Assembly (NCBI GenBank): GCA_023439125.1
Contig: JAEXOU010000016.1
Coordinates: 191,941-255,940, forward strand
DNA from: Bacillota bacterium
GTDB taxonomy: Bacteria; Bacillota; Clostridia; Lachnospirales; Lachnospiraceae
Direction: 5' to 3'
DNA length: 64,000 nucleotides
Position numbers and translations under genes: made by a program. Shown here piece after piece: positions 17,611-27,294 of the stretch; position 1 is the first letter of the stretch; each line of letters opens with the position of its first letter. The notes under the pieces were generated by a model. The model saw nothing but the letters and a program-made list of their open reading frames with translations, was not told the DNA's origin and ran no database searches.

Positions 17611-17713
17611 TACAAGCCTCCTATCATATTTTTTGAATGTTCCTATTTATTATTTCAATTTTACTGATGTATTCGTTGATGCTATTATACTAAATAAACA
17701 AGGGAGGTGCAAT

Positions 17714-18541
17714 ATGAATATGGATAATGTCAGTATTGAAGCAATCAACATAAAAAAAACATTTAAAATGAAAAAACGGGCGGAAGACAGATGTCTGGGT
17801 GCATCTAGGCATATACAGTCAACGGCAGTAAATAATATTTCCTTTACAATACAAAAGGGAGATATCGTCGGTTTTATAGGGGCAAATGGTGCAGGTAAAT
17901 CCACAACTATAAAAATGTTGACCGGTATTTTAGTGCCAGATTGTGGAGTAATAAGAATAAATGGACTGGATTATAAGAAAAACCGGAGAGAGATTATGAT
18001 GAAGATTGGAGTTGTGTTCGGACAAAGAAGTGTGTTGTGTTGGGACATTCCTGTTATAGAATCATTCCGTTTATTCAAAGATATGTATCGCATTCCTAAT
18101 GATGTATACAGAGAAAATATTGAAGTATTTTCTGAAATTTTGAATTTGTCGGATTTTATGTATAAACCACCGAGGCTGTTAAGTTTGGGACAGAGAATGA
18201 AAGCAGATCTTGCAGCAGCACTGCTATACAATCCCGAAATCCTATTTCTTGATGAGCCGACGATCGGAATAGACGTTTTGGCAAAGGATAAGATTAGAGA
18301 TTTTATCTGCCAGATCAATAAAGAACGACATACAACCGTAATCTTAACTACGCACGACGTTTCCGATATTGAGGCACTGTGTCACAAAATGCTTGTTATC
18401 GACAAGGGCAGTATCCTATATGATGGTTCACTAGAAAAACTGAAGAAGAATTTTGCTATGGAGCGTGGCTTGAATCAGAAATTAGAAGAAACAAGTCTTG
18501 AGGAAATTATTAAGCGTATATATGAGGGGAGTTTTTTATGA
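17714..18541 (+). CDS. ABC-2 exporter ATP-binding protein
   Basis: Nucleotide-binding subunit of a three-gene exporter. Walker A is GANGAGKST (Lys62), the signature is LSLGQRMKADLA from about residue 156, and Walker B is ILFLDEP followed by TIGIDV. This signature, with LSLGQ instead of LSGGQ, is typical of the ABC-2 group linked to DUF990-type permeases (COG4586, viologen-exporter-like). GGGAGGTG is placed 4-5 bases before ATG 17714; longer upstream in-frame extensions run into the divergent LysR gene and are rejected. Its last four bases overlap the next gene (ATGA), showing translational coupling. Confidence 0.85.
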   Translation: MNMDNVSIEAINIKKTFKMKKRAEDRCLGASRHIQSTAVNNISFTIQKGDIVGFIGANGAGKSTTIKMLTGILVPDCGVIRINGLDYKKNRREIMMKIGVVFGQRSVLCWDIPVIESFRLFKDMYRIPNDVYRENIEVFSEILNLSDFMYKPPRLLSLGQRMKADLAAALLYNPEILFLDEPTIGIDVLAKDKIRDFICQINKERHTTVILTTHDVSDIEALCHKMLVIDKGSILYDGSLEKLKKNFAMERGLNQKLEETSLEEIIKRIYEGSFL

Positions 18542-19329
18542 AGAAGTATTTGGATTATGCAAGAGTGGGAATAAAGGAGCACATGGTATATCCTAGTGCA
18601 ATATGGGCAAAGTTTTTTTCTAAGATAATTTATCTATATCTACAGTTTTGCCTATGGTCTGCCTTATTTTCCTCAAATAGTTTGAAAAATCCAGAATTAA
18701 GAAAAGACAGTACGCTAAGATATATCATTATTGCTACGATTATTTCAACTGTGATCGAATGCAATATCATAGAACGGATCAATGCTCAGATTCAGACGGG
18801 AAATATAGCCACAGACTTGATCAGACCAATAGGTTTCAAAAGAATGGTATTTTCAAAACATCTTGGAGACACATTTGTCAAAATAGCATTTTACCTTGTA
18901 CCACTTGTTGTATTGGTACATATTACTATGAATGTTCCGCTATTGAATCATAAACAGATCGGTGTTGGCGCGCTATCAGTTATCCTTGCGTATTGTATTC
19001 AATTCCTTTACTCCCTTGTCATAGGACTTCTGGCATTCTGGCTAATCGTTACATGGCCGATCAATATGCTCTTAGGTGCAGTGTATAAACTCTTGTCTGG
19101 AGCATGGATACCAGTAAGCATGTTTCCTGACATATTGAATGAAATAAATTTGTTTCTTCCCTTTCGAGCGATCTATGCAATTCCGGTTTCCATTCTAACA
19201 AGTCAAATGGAGGTTACAGACATATATTCATCAATAGGTATTCAGATTATGTGGCTCGTTCTCTTGTATATATTGGTAGAAGTTGTATGGTATGTTGGCA
19301 GGAAAAAATTAATCATTCAAGGAGGTTGA
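18538..19329 (+). CDS. ABC-2 exporter permease 1
   Basis: A 263-residue membrane protein with about six hydrophobic segments and no catalytic motif, matching ABC-2/DUF990-type permeases (COG4587-like). It overlaps the ATPase gene by four bases and ends three bases before the second permease, so the three proteins surely form one transporter. The cargo is unknown; related systems export drugs or viologens. Confidence 0.8.
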   Translation: MKKYLDYARVGIKEHMVYPSAIWAKFFSKIIYLYLQFCLWSALFSSNSLKNPELRKDSTLRYIIIATIISTVIECNIIERINAQIQTGNIATDLIRPIGFKRMVFSKHLGDTFVKIAFYLVPLVVLVHITMNVPLLNHKQIGVGALSVILAYCIQFLYSLVIGLLAFWLIVTWPINMLLGAVYKLLSGAWIPVSMFPDILNEINLFLPFRAIYAIPVSILTSQMEVTDIYSSIGIQIMWLVLLYILVEVVWYVGRKKLIIQGG

Positions 19330-19332
19330 TCT

Positions 19333-20136
19333 ATGAATTACATAAAATTATATTTCCGTTTTGTTATTGTGTATATAAAAGGTAAGATGGAGTATCATTG
19401 TGCACTTCTTCTTGAATTGATTGCAAATACTATATTGATAGGGATTTATTTTGCTAGTTTCTATGTCATCTTTCACAATTTTGAAAATATTGTGGGATGG
19501 AGCAAACATGAGGTCCTTTTCATGTTCACGACGAGCTGGCTCTCGTATTCATTTAGTTGCTTTTTCTTCTGGAAACCGATGAAAGACATAGGAGAGCTTG
19601 TACGTACAGGAAAATTTGATCTATATCTGACACGTCCCATCAGTCCACTCATATATCTGGTTTTGCAGCAATTTCAGTATACTTTTCTACCTCGTCTGCT
19701 GTTTTCTATTGGATTTTGGGTATATAGCATGAAGAAGTTAGAGATTAATTGGACTGTAGCAAATGTTTGTTATTATTGCATCTGCCTAGTTACTGCATTT
19801 GTTATTTATTCAGCAATCACAATCATAACAGGTGCAGTTAGCTTTTGGACAATAAAGAGTGAAGAAATCGTGTCGTTGCTCACAGATAATAACTATGGTC
19901 TGAAGAATTTTTGTGATTATCCGTTAGAGATATATGGAAAGAGGATGCAATCTTTACTTATTTTCATCGTACCTTTTGCTTTTGCCGGGTATTTTCCTGC
20001 AGCAAGATTGCTGGAGAAAAAAGTTCTTTATCAACAGATATCCAATTTCTCACCTGTAATCGCACTGGTTATGGCAGTACTTGCATATGTGCTGTGGCAC
20101 AGGGGACTGGAGCATTATGGTAGCTCAGGGGCATAG
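19333..20136 (+). CDS. ABC-2 exporter permease 2
   Basis: A 267-residue membrane protein of the same ABC-2/DUF990 superfamily (COG3694-like) with about six transmembrane segments. It contains the TGKFDLYLTRPISPLIY segment typical of this subunit, while permease 1 shows the parallel TDLIRPIGF segment. GGAGG lies just before the ATG. It pairs with permease 1 to form the heterodimeric membrane pore driven by the ATPase at 17714. Confidence 0.8.
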   Translation: MNYIKLYFRFVIVYIKGKMEYHCALLLELIANTILIGIYFASFYVIFHNFENIVGWSKHEVLFMFTTSWLSYSFSCFFFWKPMKDIGELVRTGKFDLYLTRPISPLIYLVLQQFQYTFLPRLLFSIGFWVYSMKKLEINWTVANVCYYCICLVTAFVIYSAITIITGAVSFWTIKSEEIVSLLTDNNYGLKNFCDYPLEIYGKRMQSLLIFIVPFAFAGYFPAARLLEKKVLYQQISNFSPVIALVMAVLAYVLWHRGLEHYGSSGA

Positions 20137-20259
20137 ATGTAGGATGCATCAGATGGTTGGGACTTGCTCCAATGGAACAGTCATCCTGTATGAAAAAGAA
20201 AAATCTTGAAACTATATGTAAGGATATTCCTATTGTGGTAATAATACATATATGCTAAT

Positions 20260-20280
20260 ATATGTTTGCGATAAACATAT
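20260..20280. promoter_or_regulatory. Operator-like dyad before the BFD-like gene
   Basis: ATATGTTT-GCGAT-AAACATAT, perfect 8-bp arms, 47 bases before the BFD-like gene and flanked by two further TATGCTA/CATATGC half-sites. It could be a regulator-binding site; no regulator was identified. Confidence 0.35.
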
Positions 20281-20327
20281 GCTACCTATTGTATAGCATA
20301 AATATCAATTATTAAGGAGTATTACAC

Positions 20328-20627
20328 ATGAGTTTAGAAAAAGACAAATACGCAAAGGTTAGAGGAGCCCAAGCTCAAGGAGCTAGAACAATAGAAGAAT
20401 TAAAGGAAATGACTGATATTATTATTGAGAATGATGCAGAACTTAAAGAAATTGAAGAAGTATTAAAAAATGCTTGTCGTTGTAAGAATGTATCTGTTGA
20501 AGAAGTAGTTGCTGCAGTAAAGAACGGTGCAGACACGATTGAAAAAGTGGCTGAAGCTACCAAAGCAACGGTTGGATGTGGAAGATGTAAAGGTGTTGTA
20601 GCAAATATCATTGAAAACAAAAGATAA
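20328..20627 (+). CDS. BFD-like [2Fe-2S]-binding protein
   Basis: A 99-residue protein with four Cys at 50, 52, 84 and 87 in the spacing C-x-C-x31-C-x2-C, the ligand pattern of the BFD-like [2Fe-2S] domain found in bacterioferritin-associated ferredoxin and NirB-type reductases. The N-terminal half (AQAQGARTIEEL..) echoes the helix pattern of the C-terminal half (AAVKNGADTIEKV..) without the Cys, suggesting a degenerate internal duplication. It is monocistronic: AAGGAG before the ATG, a strong terminator after it, and an operator-like dyad upstream. The role is probably electron transfer or iron handling; the partner is unknown. Confidence 0.75.
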   Translation: MSLEKDKYAKVRGAQAQGARTIEELKEMTDIIIENDAELKEIEEVLKNACRCKNVSVEEVVAAVKNGADTIEKVAEATKATVGCGRCKGVVANIIENKR

Positions 20628-20637
20628 TATATAGCCA

Positions 20638-20685
20638 GGGGCTGTTACTAGGTGATTTTAATCACTGAAGTAACAGCCCTTTTTT
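20638..20685 (+). terminator. Intrinsic terminator, fused to repeat A1
   Basis: GGGCTGTTACT pairs with AGTAACAGCCC, with a nested GTGATT/AATCAC stem, then TTTTTT. Repeat A1 begins within two bases of the U-run. Confidence 0.85.
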
Positions 20686-20686
20686 G

Positions 20687-20814
20687 TATATTAGGAAATT
20701 TCTCTGAATTTCCAAATATATAAAAAATGCTCTGCAGGATGCACACAAGCGCGATAGGAAGATGTCGCTTACGCGACCGCGCTTGGCGCAAGTGTTTTGC
20801 AAGCAAAACACTTT
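20687..20814 (+). repeat. Family A multi-hairpin repeat, copy A1
   Basis: About 128 bp: a first hairpin around GGAAATTTCTCTGAATTTCC, then CTCTGCAGGATGC, a GC-rich stem (AAGCGCG .. CGCGCTT with TCGC-TTAC-GCGA inside), and a final GTGTTTTGC-AA-GCAAAACAC stem. It is strongly similar to 36483-36609 and 46583-46723. The GC-rich core contrasts with the AT-rich surroundings. The rest of the gap to 21033 shows nothing else recognisable. Confidence 0.8.
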
Positions 20815-21033
20815 GTTACTTTTGACGCCTGATCTATGAAAGTAAAAAAATTGCAGAATTATGAATAAATACTATTAAATTGTAGATGAACTTTGATTGA
20901 ATTCTTATAGGACATGTGTTAGCATTAAAATATAAATTGGAAGAAATTTACAATTTATTACGAGTAAGTTTCCTACATTTATAGACATCATTGGTTGAAA
21001 GCATAAGACTATAATCAAAAAGGAGAGGCTACT

Positions 21034-24000
21034 ATGAAGAAAAGTAAGATTTTAAAGCGTATCATTGTTATGTTGGCTGTTATTTCTATGGTATTTCTGA
21101 ATTTAGCAGGTTCAGGAATTCAGTTGGCTAATGCAGCAACAGCAAACGGAGCCCCCGTCTTTAAAGAGTCAAAGTTTAGAAGAATTTTGGTTGGGGAATC
21201 ATATGATTTCAATATCAAAAATGCTCCAACGGGTTCAACGTACCAATGGAAGAGCAGCAACAAGGCAGTTGCAACAGTCAATAATAAGGGTGTTGTTAAA
21301 GCGGTTGCCACAGGTAGTACAATAATTACTTGTAAAATCACATCAGGAAAAGACAGTATATCATTAAGAGCAAAAGTCATGGTGAAGGAACCTTCTAACA
21401 ACCCAGCTACAAAGGTTAAGATTAATAATAAAATTCAGTCTCTGGCAGTCGGTGAAATTTATAACTTTAATTGCACTTTTACACCATCAAAAGCTTTAGA
21501 ATTTGTGAACTGGACATCAAGCGATCCTTCTGTTGTTCAAGTGAATGCTTATGGTGTAGTAACTGCATTAAAAGAAGGTACGGTAACGATTAAAGCTACG
21601 ACACTTAATAAATCTGTTACAGATAAAGTAACAATTAAGGTGGTACCTGAAGTTGTGGTAACTTCACAAAAACAGCTTTATCAGGCTTTAAGTGAAGATA
21701 AAGTAGGTACAATTTTAATCAGCTCTATGGCAGATATGGAGTTAACGATTCCAGAAGGTGACTACTCTGGACAAGAATTAATTCTTGATGTACCTAATGC
21801 AGTAATTCATAATTATGGAGTATTTAAGAAAATTACAATTCGTGATCTTAATGATCAAGGATGGATTGAATATGCAAAAGGTAATACGTTATATGTTGGT
21901 GAATCATCTCAGATTACAGTTGCACAGAGTGCTGAATCTGTGATTATCGTAGATAATAGTGATATAAAATTGGATCTGAATTTACTGGGAATTTCTCAGA
22001 TTGATGCTTTAAAACCATGCGAGATTAATTGCAATGGAACAGCACAAGATCTTCCTAAAGTAAATGTTGGATCGACTGGTGTTACAATCAATACAAAAAT
22101 TGCACTTCAAATGGATGCCTCCTATCAAGCAGTACTTAAATTAGAAACAGAAGCTGCAGCAAAATCAAAGATTACTGCAAAAGACGATAGTTCAATACCA
22201 AAAGTAGAAGGCGATTTTAAGGTTAATGTAGAAGTTAATGGTAAAGTTTTAAGCGTTGGTAAAGGTACATCATCTCAAAGTGGAAGCTCCAATCCTCCAA
22301 CATCGACACCTACATCAACACCAACATCGACGCCTACAACAGCACCTACTCCTGTTCCCCCTGTGAAAGTAGATGAGAATGGATTTACAGAAGAAGGAAG
22401 AATTGTAGCCAAGTTTGGAACACCTAAAATTGATGGTGATGTTGATGATGTTTGGAAGAACGCAATCGAGATTAAGCCACCGCATACAAACAATGCAGCT
22501 GTAAAAGCAACTGCAACATTTAAGTTATTATGGGATGATAATGCAATTTATGTCCTTGCCGAAGTAAATGATCCTAACATGACACTGGAACCACGTCAAG
22601 CACATGAGAAAGATTCCATTGAAATATTCTTAGATGAGAAGAATGATAAGACATCTTCTTATGGTTCCGATGATTTACAGTTCAGAGTTAATTACGAGAA
22701 TGCTCAGTCTGCAGGTAATGGTGATCTTAGCCGATTCTTTACTGCTACTAAGACAGGTGAAGGAAGCTATGTAGTTGAAGCAAGAATTGAATTACAGAAT
22801 GCTGCAGCAAACGATAAGATTTGTGGCATGGAATTACAGGTAAATGATGGCATTGGAACAAGCAGAGCAGGAACGATAACAGTATTTGATACAACCGACA
22901 GTGCATGGAGTAAACCATCGGTATTTGGTGAAGTTGTACTTACTGGCAAAAATCCAGGAGATGTTCCTGGTTTAAATCCATACAAATTATACAAGTTAAT
23001 AACTTCTGCTGAGAAGATGGATGTTACAGGAGCATTATTTACTACAAGCTTAAAGGCAGCAAAAGATGTATACGAAAAAGAAACATCAACTCAGAAGGAT
23101 TTGGATGCAGCTTATGATACTTTGAACCAGGTAATTACCTTTGTAAATGCAGTTACAAAAGCAACAAAGATGGATTTATCCGTATATCAGGCTGAGGGTG
23201 TAGCTGTTGTTCAAAAAGCAGTCGAAGATGCAGAAAAACTTCTAGCAAAAGAAGGCACAACGGCTGAACAGATGAATGAAGCAATGGCTGCAATGGACAA
23301 AGCAATTGCAGCATTAAAAGTAAATGGTTTAGATAAAGATGGTAACATTGTTGCGAAGTTTGGTTCTCCAGTGATTGATGGTGATATCGATCAAGTATGG
23401 GATAAAGTTGCTTTTGTTCCAGCAACTGCTTCAGGATCTGGCTCAACAGATACAACAGCGAAATTTAAAGTATTATGGGATGACAAGGCACTCTATGTGT
23501 TAGCAGATGTTACTGATAGCGCACTGGATATCACCTCAGGAACTGTTTATAACAGAGATTGCGTTGAAATCTTTTTGGATGAAGGCAACAATGCCATCGA
23601 GAATATCTTTGATCTTGATGATACCCATTACAGAATCAGCTGTGAAAACAGTCTTTCTGCTGATCGTGGTAGCTTGGATCGGTTATATACGAAAGTGACT
23701 AAGAAAATAGACGCGGAAGGTAAAGTAACAGGTTATATACTTGAAGCAAGAATAGCACTTCAAAACGGTGCAAAGGACAATAATATCTATGGTATAGAGT
23801 TACAGTTAAATGATGCTAAGGGTGGCAATAGAACTGGTACTTTGAATGTATTTGATAAAACTAGTACTGCTTATGCTAGTCCAAAAAGATTTGGTAAAGC
23901 TGTTCTCAGTGAAAAGAATGCTGAAGATGTTATTGGCTTTAATCCATATGATTTATTAAAGATGGTGAATATCGCTAATGATATCGAATTAGTTCGTTAC

Positions 24001-27000
24001 ACCGATGATACAGCAGCTAAAGTAAAAGATCTAGTTGCTCAGGCAGACGCAACCATCGCTACTGGGGATCAAGCTCAAGTAGATGCACTTTGTGTTTCTT
24101 TGGATCAGGCAATTAAGGCACTGGTTCATAAAGACATTAAGGAAGTAGATCCAACAATAAGTAAGATCAAAGAGTTCAGAAGAATTCCTGCAGAGTATCT
24201 TACAGGAGCAGCATATGACGATAAAGCTAAGGGAACTGTTGTAAGAGACTACTACGATACCTATGAGTATAGTGATGATGGAGTACGTGGTGAAGCAGTT
24301 CAGAAAAATATGCTTGTATATCTTCCAGCTGGATATAATCCAGAGGATAAAAATACAAGATATAATGTTTTATACTTAATTCATGGGACATCAGAAGATC
24401 AAAATACAGTATTTGGTGATGATGATGCCAATGTAACGACTGTCATGAAGAAAGTACTTGATATGATGATTGCAAATGGTCAACTTGATCCAATGATTAT
24501 CGTTACGCCTACGTACCGCGGTATGGAATCAGGAAGATTACAGTATGAAATGGTCAATGAGATCTTACCATTTATCGCTACGAAATATAATACGTATTCG
24601 AAATCTGGTTCCCAAGAAGATCTAAAGGCTGCTAGAAATCATCGCGCAGTTGGTGGATTCTCTCAAGGATCAAGCTGTACATTTACGATTATGAGAAACT
24701 GTTTTGATTACTTTAAGTACTATCTTCCAGTAAGTGGTGGTCCGGGAAATACGGATTTTACAAGTATTGTAAAAGGTTATGCAATGACTGACTACTATGT
24801 ATTCGCATCCACTGGTACGGATGATATTGCTTATAGTGGAATGGTGAATGCAATTCCAGCAATGGCAGATCAGAAAGATAGTGAAGGCAATCCAATCTTT
24901 AATTATAATGCAGATTTATCAATAGGTAACTTATACTTATTATTGTTGCCAGGTGGTACACATACATGGCAATGTGTAAATCAGTATTTATATAATATTT
25001 TGCCAGATGTATTCTTTGCTGAAAAAGGAACAGATACTCCAGCAACAGAAACTGATGAGAATGGATTTACTGAAGAAGGAAGAATTGTAGCCAAGTTCGG
25101 AACACCAACAATTGATGGTGATGTTGATGATGTTTGGATGAACGCAATCGAGATTAGGCCACCGCATACAAACAATGCAGCTGTAAAAGCAACTGCAACA
25201 TTTAAGGTATTATGGGATGACTATGCTCTTTATTTCCTTGCACAGGTAAAAGATCCAAACATGTCAGTTGCACCTAGCAATACATATGAACAAGATTCAT
25301 TTGAAGTTTTCTTAGATGAGAATAATGATAAGACAACATCTTATGGTTCTGATGACTTACACTTCAGAGTAAATTACAATAATGTTCAATCCTATGATAA
25401 TGGTTCGGGTAATCGTTTCTATACTGCTACCAAGATCGGTGAGAATGAATACATTGTAGAAGGAAGAATTGAGTTACAGAATGCTACCCAAAACGATACG
25501 ATTTATGGTATTGAATTGCAGATCAATGATTGTGTTGGAACTAGAAGAGCAGGTACAATTACTGTATTTGATACAACGGATAGTGCATGGAATAACACAT
25601 CCTTATTTGGGGAGATTATTCTTGTAGGAAAAGGGTCTGGAAATGTTCCTGGATTGAATCCATATAAGTTAAAGGCATTAGTGGAATCTGCTGAGAAAAC
25701 TGATGTATCTGGATTTGCAAAGGGAGTTGGAGCTTTCACAGCGAGATTAAATGTAGCGAAAGCAGCAATTGATTCTGCATTGACCCAAGCAGAATTGGAT
25801 ACAGCATATAATGGATTGAATGATGTAATAACGTTTATGGGTGTTATAAAAAAATATGCTAATATGAACTTAGACGCCTTCCCAAATGGTGGAGAAGTTA
25901 AGACCGTAGTTGCAGCCGCAGAAGATATTCTTGCTAATGCTGATGCAACACCAGAGGAGATGGCGCAAGCAAGTAGTACATTAGATGAAGCAATCGAAAG
26001 TATTGGAGACTATAGTCTAAAAGACGTATATGCAGATAAATTCTATATAGGAGCAGCTGTTCATTTAAATGGATTAGCAGATGAAGCATATAAAAACAAT
26101 TTATTATCCCAATACAACAGTATCACTGCTGAGAATGATATGAAGCCAGAGGTATTACTAGATCAAGCAGCATCGCAAGCTGCAGGCGCTGTGGTATGTG
26201 ACTTTACAAAAATGGATCAATATTGCGATTTTGCAGTAGCAAATGGATTAAAGATGAGAGGACACACCTTCGTATGGCATAGTCAGACTCCTACATGGTT
26301 TTTTAAAGAAGGTTTTGATGCGAATGGTGCCAATGTTGATAAAGATACTATGAACAGTCGTCTTGAACAGTTTATGAATCAAGTATTTGGACATATCAAC
26401 GAAAAATATCCAGATTTATTCTACGCTTACGATGTATGTAATGAAGTTGTATCTGCTGGGACTTCTTCACCATGGTATAATCTTTATGGAGATTATTCTT
26501 ACGTAACCAAAGCATTTGAATATGCAAGGAATGCTTCCGCAGGTACCGGTATTAAGTTATATTACAATGATTACAATGAATATGATAATGGGAAAGCTGA
26601 AGCAATTATTGATTTATTAAAAGATGCAAAAGCAGCTAATAATATTGATGGTATTGGAATGCAAAGCCATGTAAATATTGAGTACCCACCAATGGATCAA
26701 TACAGAGCAACAATTGAGAAATTTGCTGCGGCTGGTTACGATGTTCAAATTACAGAACTAGATATTGCAACATCGATTAATGGTAATGGTCCTGCACCAG
26801 ATTCAGCAATGGCAGCAAAACAGGCACAGATCTATAAAGATTTGTTCCAGTGCTATATCGATTACAAAGATAATATCTCATCTGTAACATTATGGGGTAT
26901 CAACGATCAGCATTCATGGCGTGGATCTCAAGAACCATTAATCTATGATAGAGAATACAATGAAAAAGATTCTTACTGGAATATCATTTCTGTTGGATTA

Positions 27001-27012
27001 ACAACAAAATAA
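21034..27012 (+). CDS. Giant secreted xylanase: BIG2-CBM9-CE1-CBM9-GH10
   Basis: A 1992-residue exported enzyme. Residues 1-35 are a signal peptide ending ANA-A. Two bacterial Ig-like (BIG2) domains follow to about 210, then a beta-rich region to about 415 and a Thr/Pro linker (TSTPTSTP type) near 425-445. CBM9-like modules start near 447, 765 and 1341, each trailed by a helical linker. Between the second and third lies a CE1-type esterase (about 1050-1330) with nucleophile Ser1210 in GGFSQGSS, Asp1263 or 1264 and His1310. The C-terminus (about 1665-1992) is a GH10 xylanase with acid/base Glu1804 (CNEVV) and nucleophile Glu1908 (ITELDI). It should cut xylan chains and remove acetyl or feruloyl groups outside the cell. 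AAGGAGAGG precedes the ATG. Confidence 0.9.
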   Translation: MKKSKILKRIIVMLAVISMVFLNLAGSGIQLANAATANGAPVFKESKFRRILVGESYDFNIKNAPTGSTYQWKSSNKAVATVNNKGVVKAVATGSTIITCKITSGKDSISLRAKVMVKEPSNNPATKVKINNKIQSLAVGEIYNFNCTFTPSKALEFVNWTSSDPSVVQVNAYGVVTALKEGTVTIKATTLNKSVTDKVTIKVVPEVVVTSQKQLYQALSEDKVGTILISSMADMELTIPEGDYSGQELILDVPNAVIHNYGVFKKITIRDLNDQGWIEYAKGNTLYVGESSQITVAQSAESVIIVDNSDIKLDLNLLGISQIDALKPCEINCNGTAQDLPKVNVGSTGVTINTKIALQMDASYQAVLKLETEAAAKSKITAKDDSSIPKVEGDFKVNVEVNGKVLSVGKGTSSQSGSSNPPTSTPTSTPTSTPTTAPTPVPPVKVDENGFTEEGRIVAKFGTPKIDGDVDDVWKNAIEIKPPHTNNAAVKATATFKLLWDDNAIYVLAEVNDPNMTLEPRQAHEKDSIEIFLDEKNDKTSSYGSDDLQFRVNYENAQSAGNGDLSRFFTATKTGEGSYVVEARIELQNAAANDKICGMELQVNDGIGTSRAGTITVFDTTDSAWSKPSVFGEVVLTGKNPGDVPGLNPYKLYKLITSAEKMDVTGALFTTSLKAAKDVYEKETSTQKDLDAAYDTLNQVITFVNAVTKATKMDLSVYQAEGVAVVQKAVEDAEKLLAKEGTTAEQMNEAMAAMDKAIAALKVNGLDKDGNIVAKFGSPVIDGDIDQVWDKVAFVPATASGSGSTDTTAKFKVLWDDKALYVLADVTDSALDITSGTVYNRDCVEIFLDEGNNAIENIFDLDDTHYRISCENSLSADRGSLDRLYTKVTKKIDAEGKVTGYILEARIALQNGAKDNNIYGIELQLNDAKGGNRTGTLNVFDKTSTAYASPKRFGKAVLSEKNAEDVIGFNPYDLLKMVNIANDIELVRYTDDTAAKVKDLVAQADATIATGDQAQVDALCVSLDQAIKALVHKDIKEVDPTISKIKEFRRIPAEYLTGAAYDDKAKGTVVRDYYDTYEYSDDGVRGEAVQKNMLVYLPAGYNPEDKNTRYNVLYLIHGTSEDQNTVFGDDDANVTTVMKKVLDMMIANGQLDPMIIVTPTYRGMESGRLQYEMVNEILPFIATKYNTYSKSGSQEDLKAARNHRAVGGFSQGSSCTFTIMRNCFDYFKYYLPVSGGPGNTDFTSIVKGYAMTDYYVFASTGTDDIAYSGMVNAIPAMADQKDSEGNPIFNYNADLSIGNLYLLLLPGGTHTWQCVNQYLYNILPDVFFAEKGTDTPATETDENGFTEEGRIVAKFGTPTIDGDVDDVWMNAIEIRPPHTNNAAVKATATFKVLWDDYALYFLAQVKDPNMSVAPSNTYEQDSFEVFLDENNDKTTSYGSDDLHFRVNYNNVQSYDNGSGNRFYTATKIGENEYIVEGRIELQNATQNDTIYGIELQINDCVGTRRAGTITVFDTTDSAWNNTSLFGEIILVGKGSGNVPGLNPYKLKALVESAEKTDVSGFAKGVGAFTARLNVAKAAIDSALTQAELDTAYNGLNDVITFMGVIKKYANMNLDAFPNGGEVKTVVAAAEDILANADATPEEMAQASSTLDEAIESIGDYSLKDVYADKFYIGAAVHLNGLADEAYKNNLLSQYNSITAENDMKPEVLLDQAASQAAGAVVCDFTKMDQYCDFAVANGLKMRGHTFVWHSQTPTWFFKEGFDANGANVDKDTMNSRLEQFMNQVFGHINEKYPDLFYAYDVCNEVVSAGTSSPWYNLYGDYSYVTKAFEYARNASAGTGIKLYYNDYNEYDNGKAEAIIDLLKDAKAANNIDGIGMQSHVNIEYPPMDQYRATIEKFAAAGYDVQITELDIATSINGNGPAPDSAMAAKQAQIYKDLFQCYIDYKDNISSVTLWGINDQHSWRGSQEPLIYDREYNEKDSYWNIISVGLTTK

Positions 27013-27119
27013 AAAGAATAGTTCTTAAACTGATGATAAAGATTTTAAGTAGGAGGAATCTTTACTACTATGAAACAAGAACAAAGGATAGATGAAAGTA
27101 TGTGAAGAGTAATAGCAGG

Positions 27120-27165
27120 GGGTTGCCACTTTGTGATTTGTAATCAATAAAGTGGCAACCCTTTA
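27120..27165 (+). terminator. Intrinsic terminator
   Basis: GGGTTGCCACTTT pairs with AAAGTGGCAACCC (13 bp) then TTTA; ends the xylanase transcript. Confidence 0.8.
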
Positions 27166-27294
27166 TGTAATAGTTTTAGGTTTAAGCATAGGCTATTACT
27201 GCATAAACCATTTATTTTACCACCTTTACTTTAGTGTGGTACTGTGGTATTATGATAAAGAAAAAAGTTAAAACATAATACGGGAGGAAGAAAT

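Noticed and set aside
17438..17713. Upstream extension of the ABC ATPase
   Set aside because: It runs through the divergent LysR gene; ATG 17714 has GGGAGGTG.
22290..22370. Short tandem repeats near 22300 as a CRISPR-like or satellite array
   Set aside because: They encode the Thr/Pro linker (TSTP repeats) of the xylanase.
23153..23455. 100-codon minus-strand ORF within the xylanase gene
   Set aside because: Shadow frame caused by biased codon use in the Ala/Lys/Glu-rich linker.
27070..27105. 12-codon ORF after the xylanase gene
   Set aside because: The AGGAGG is about 12 bases away, it is followed by an ordinary terminator, and it has no regulatory amino-acid pattern.
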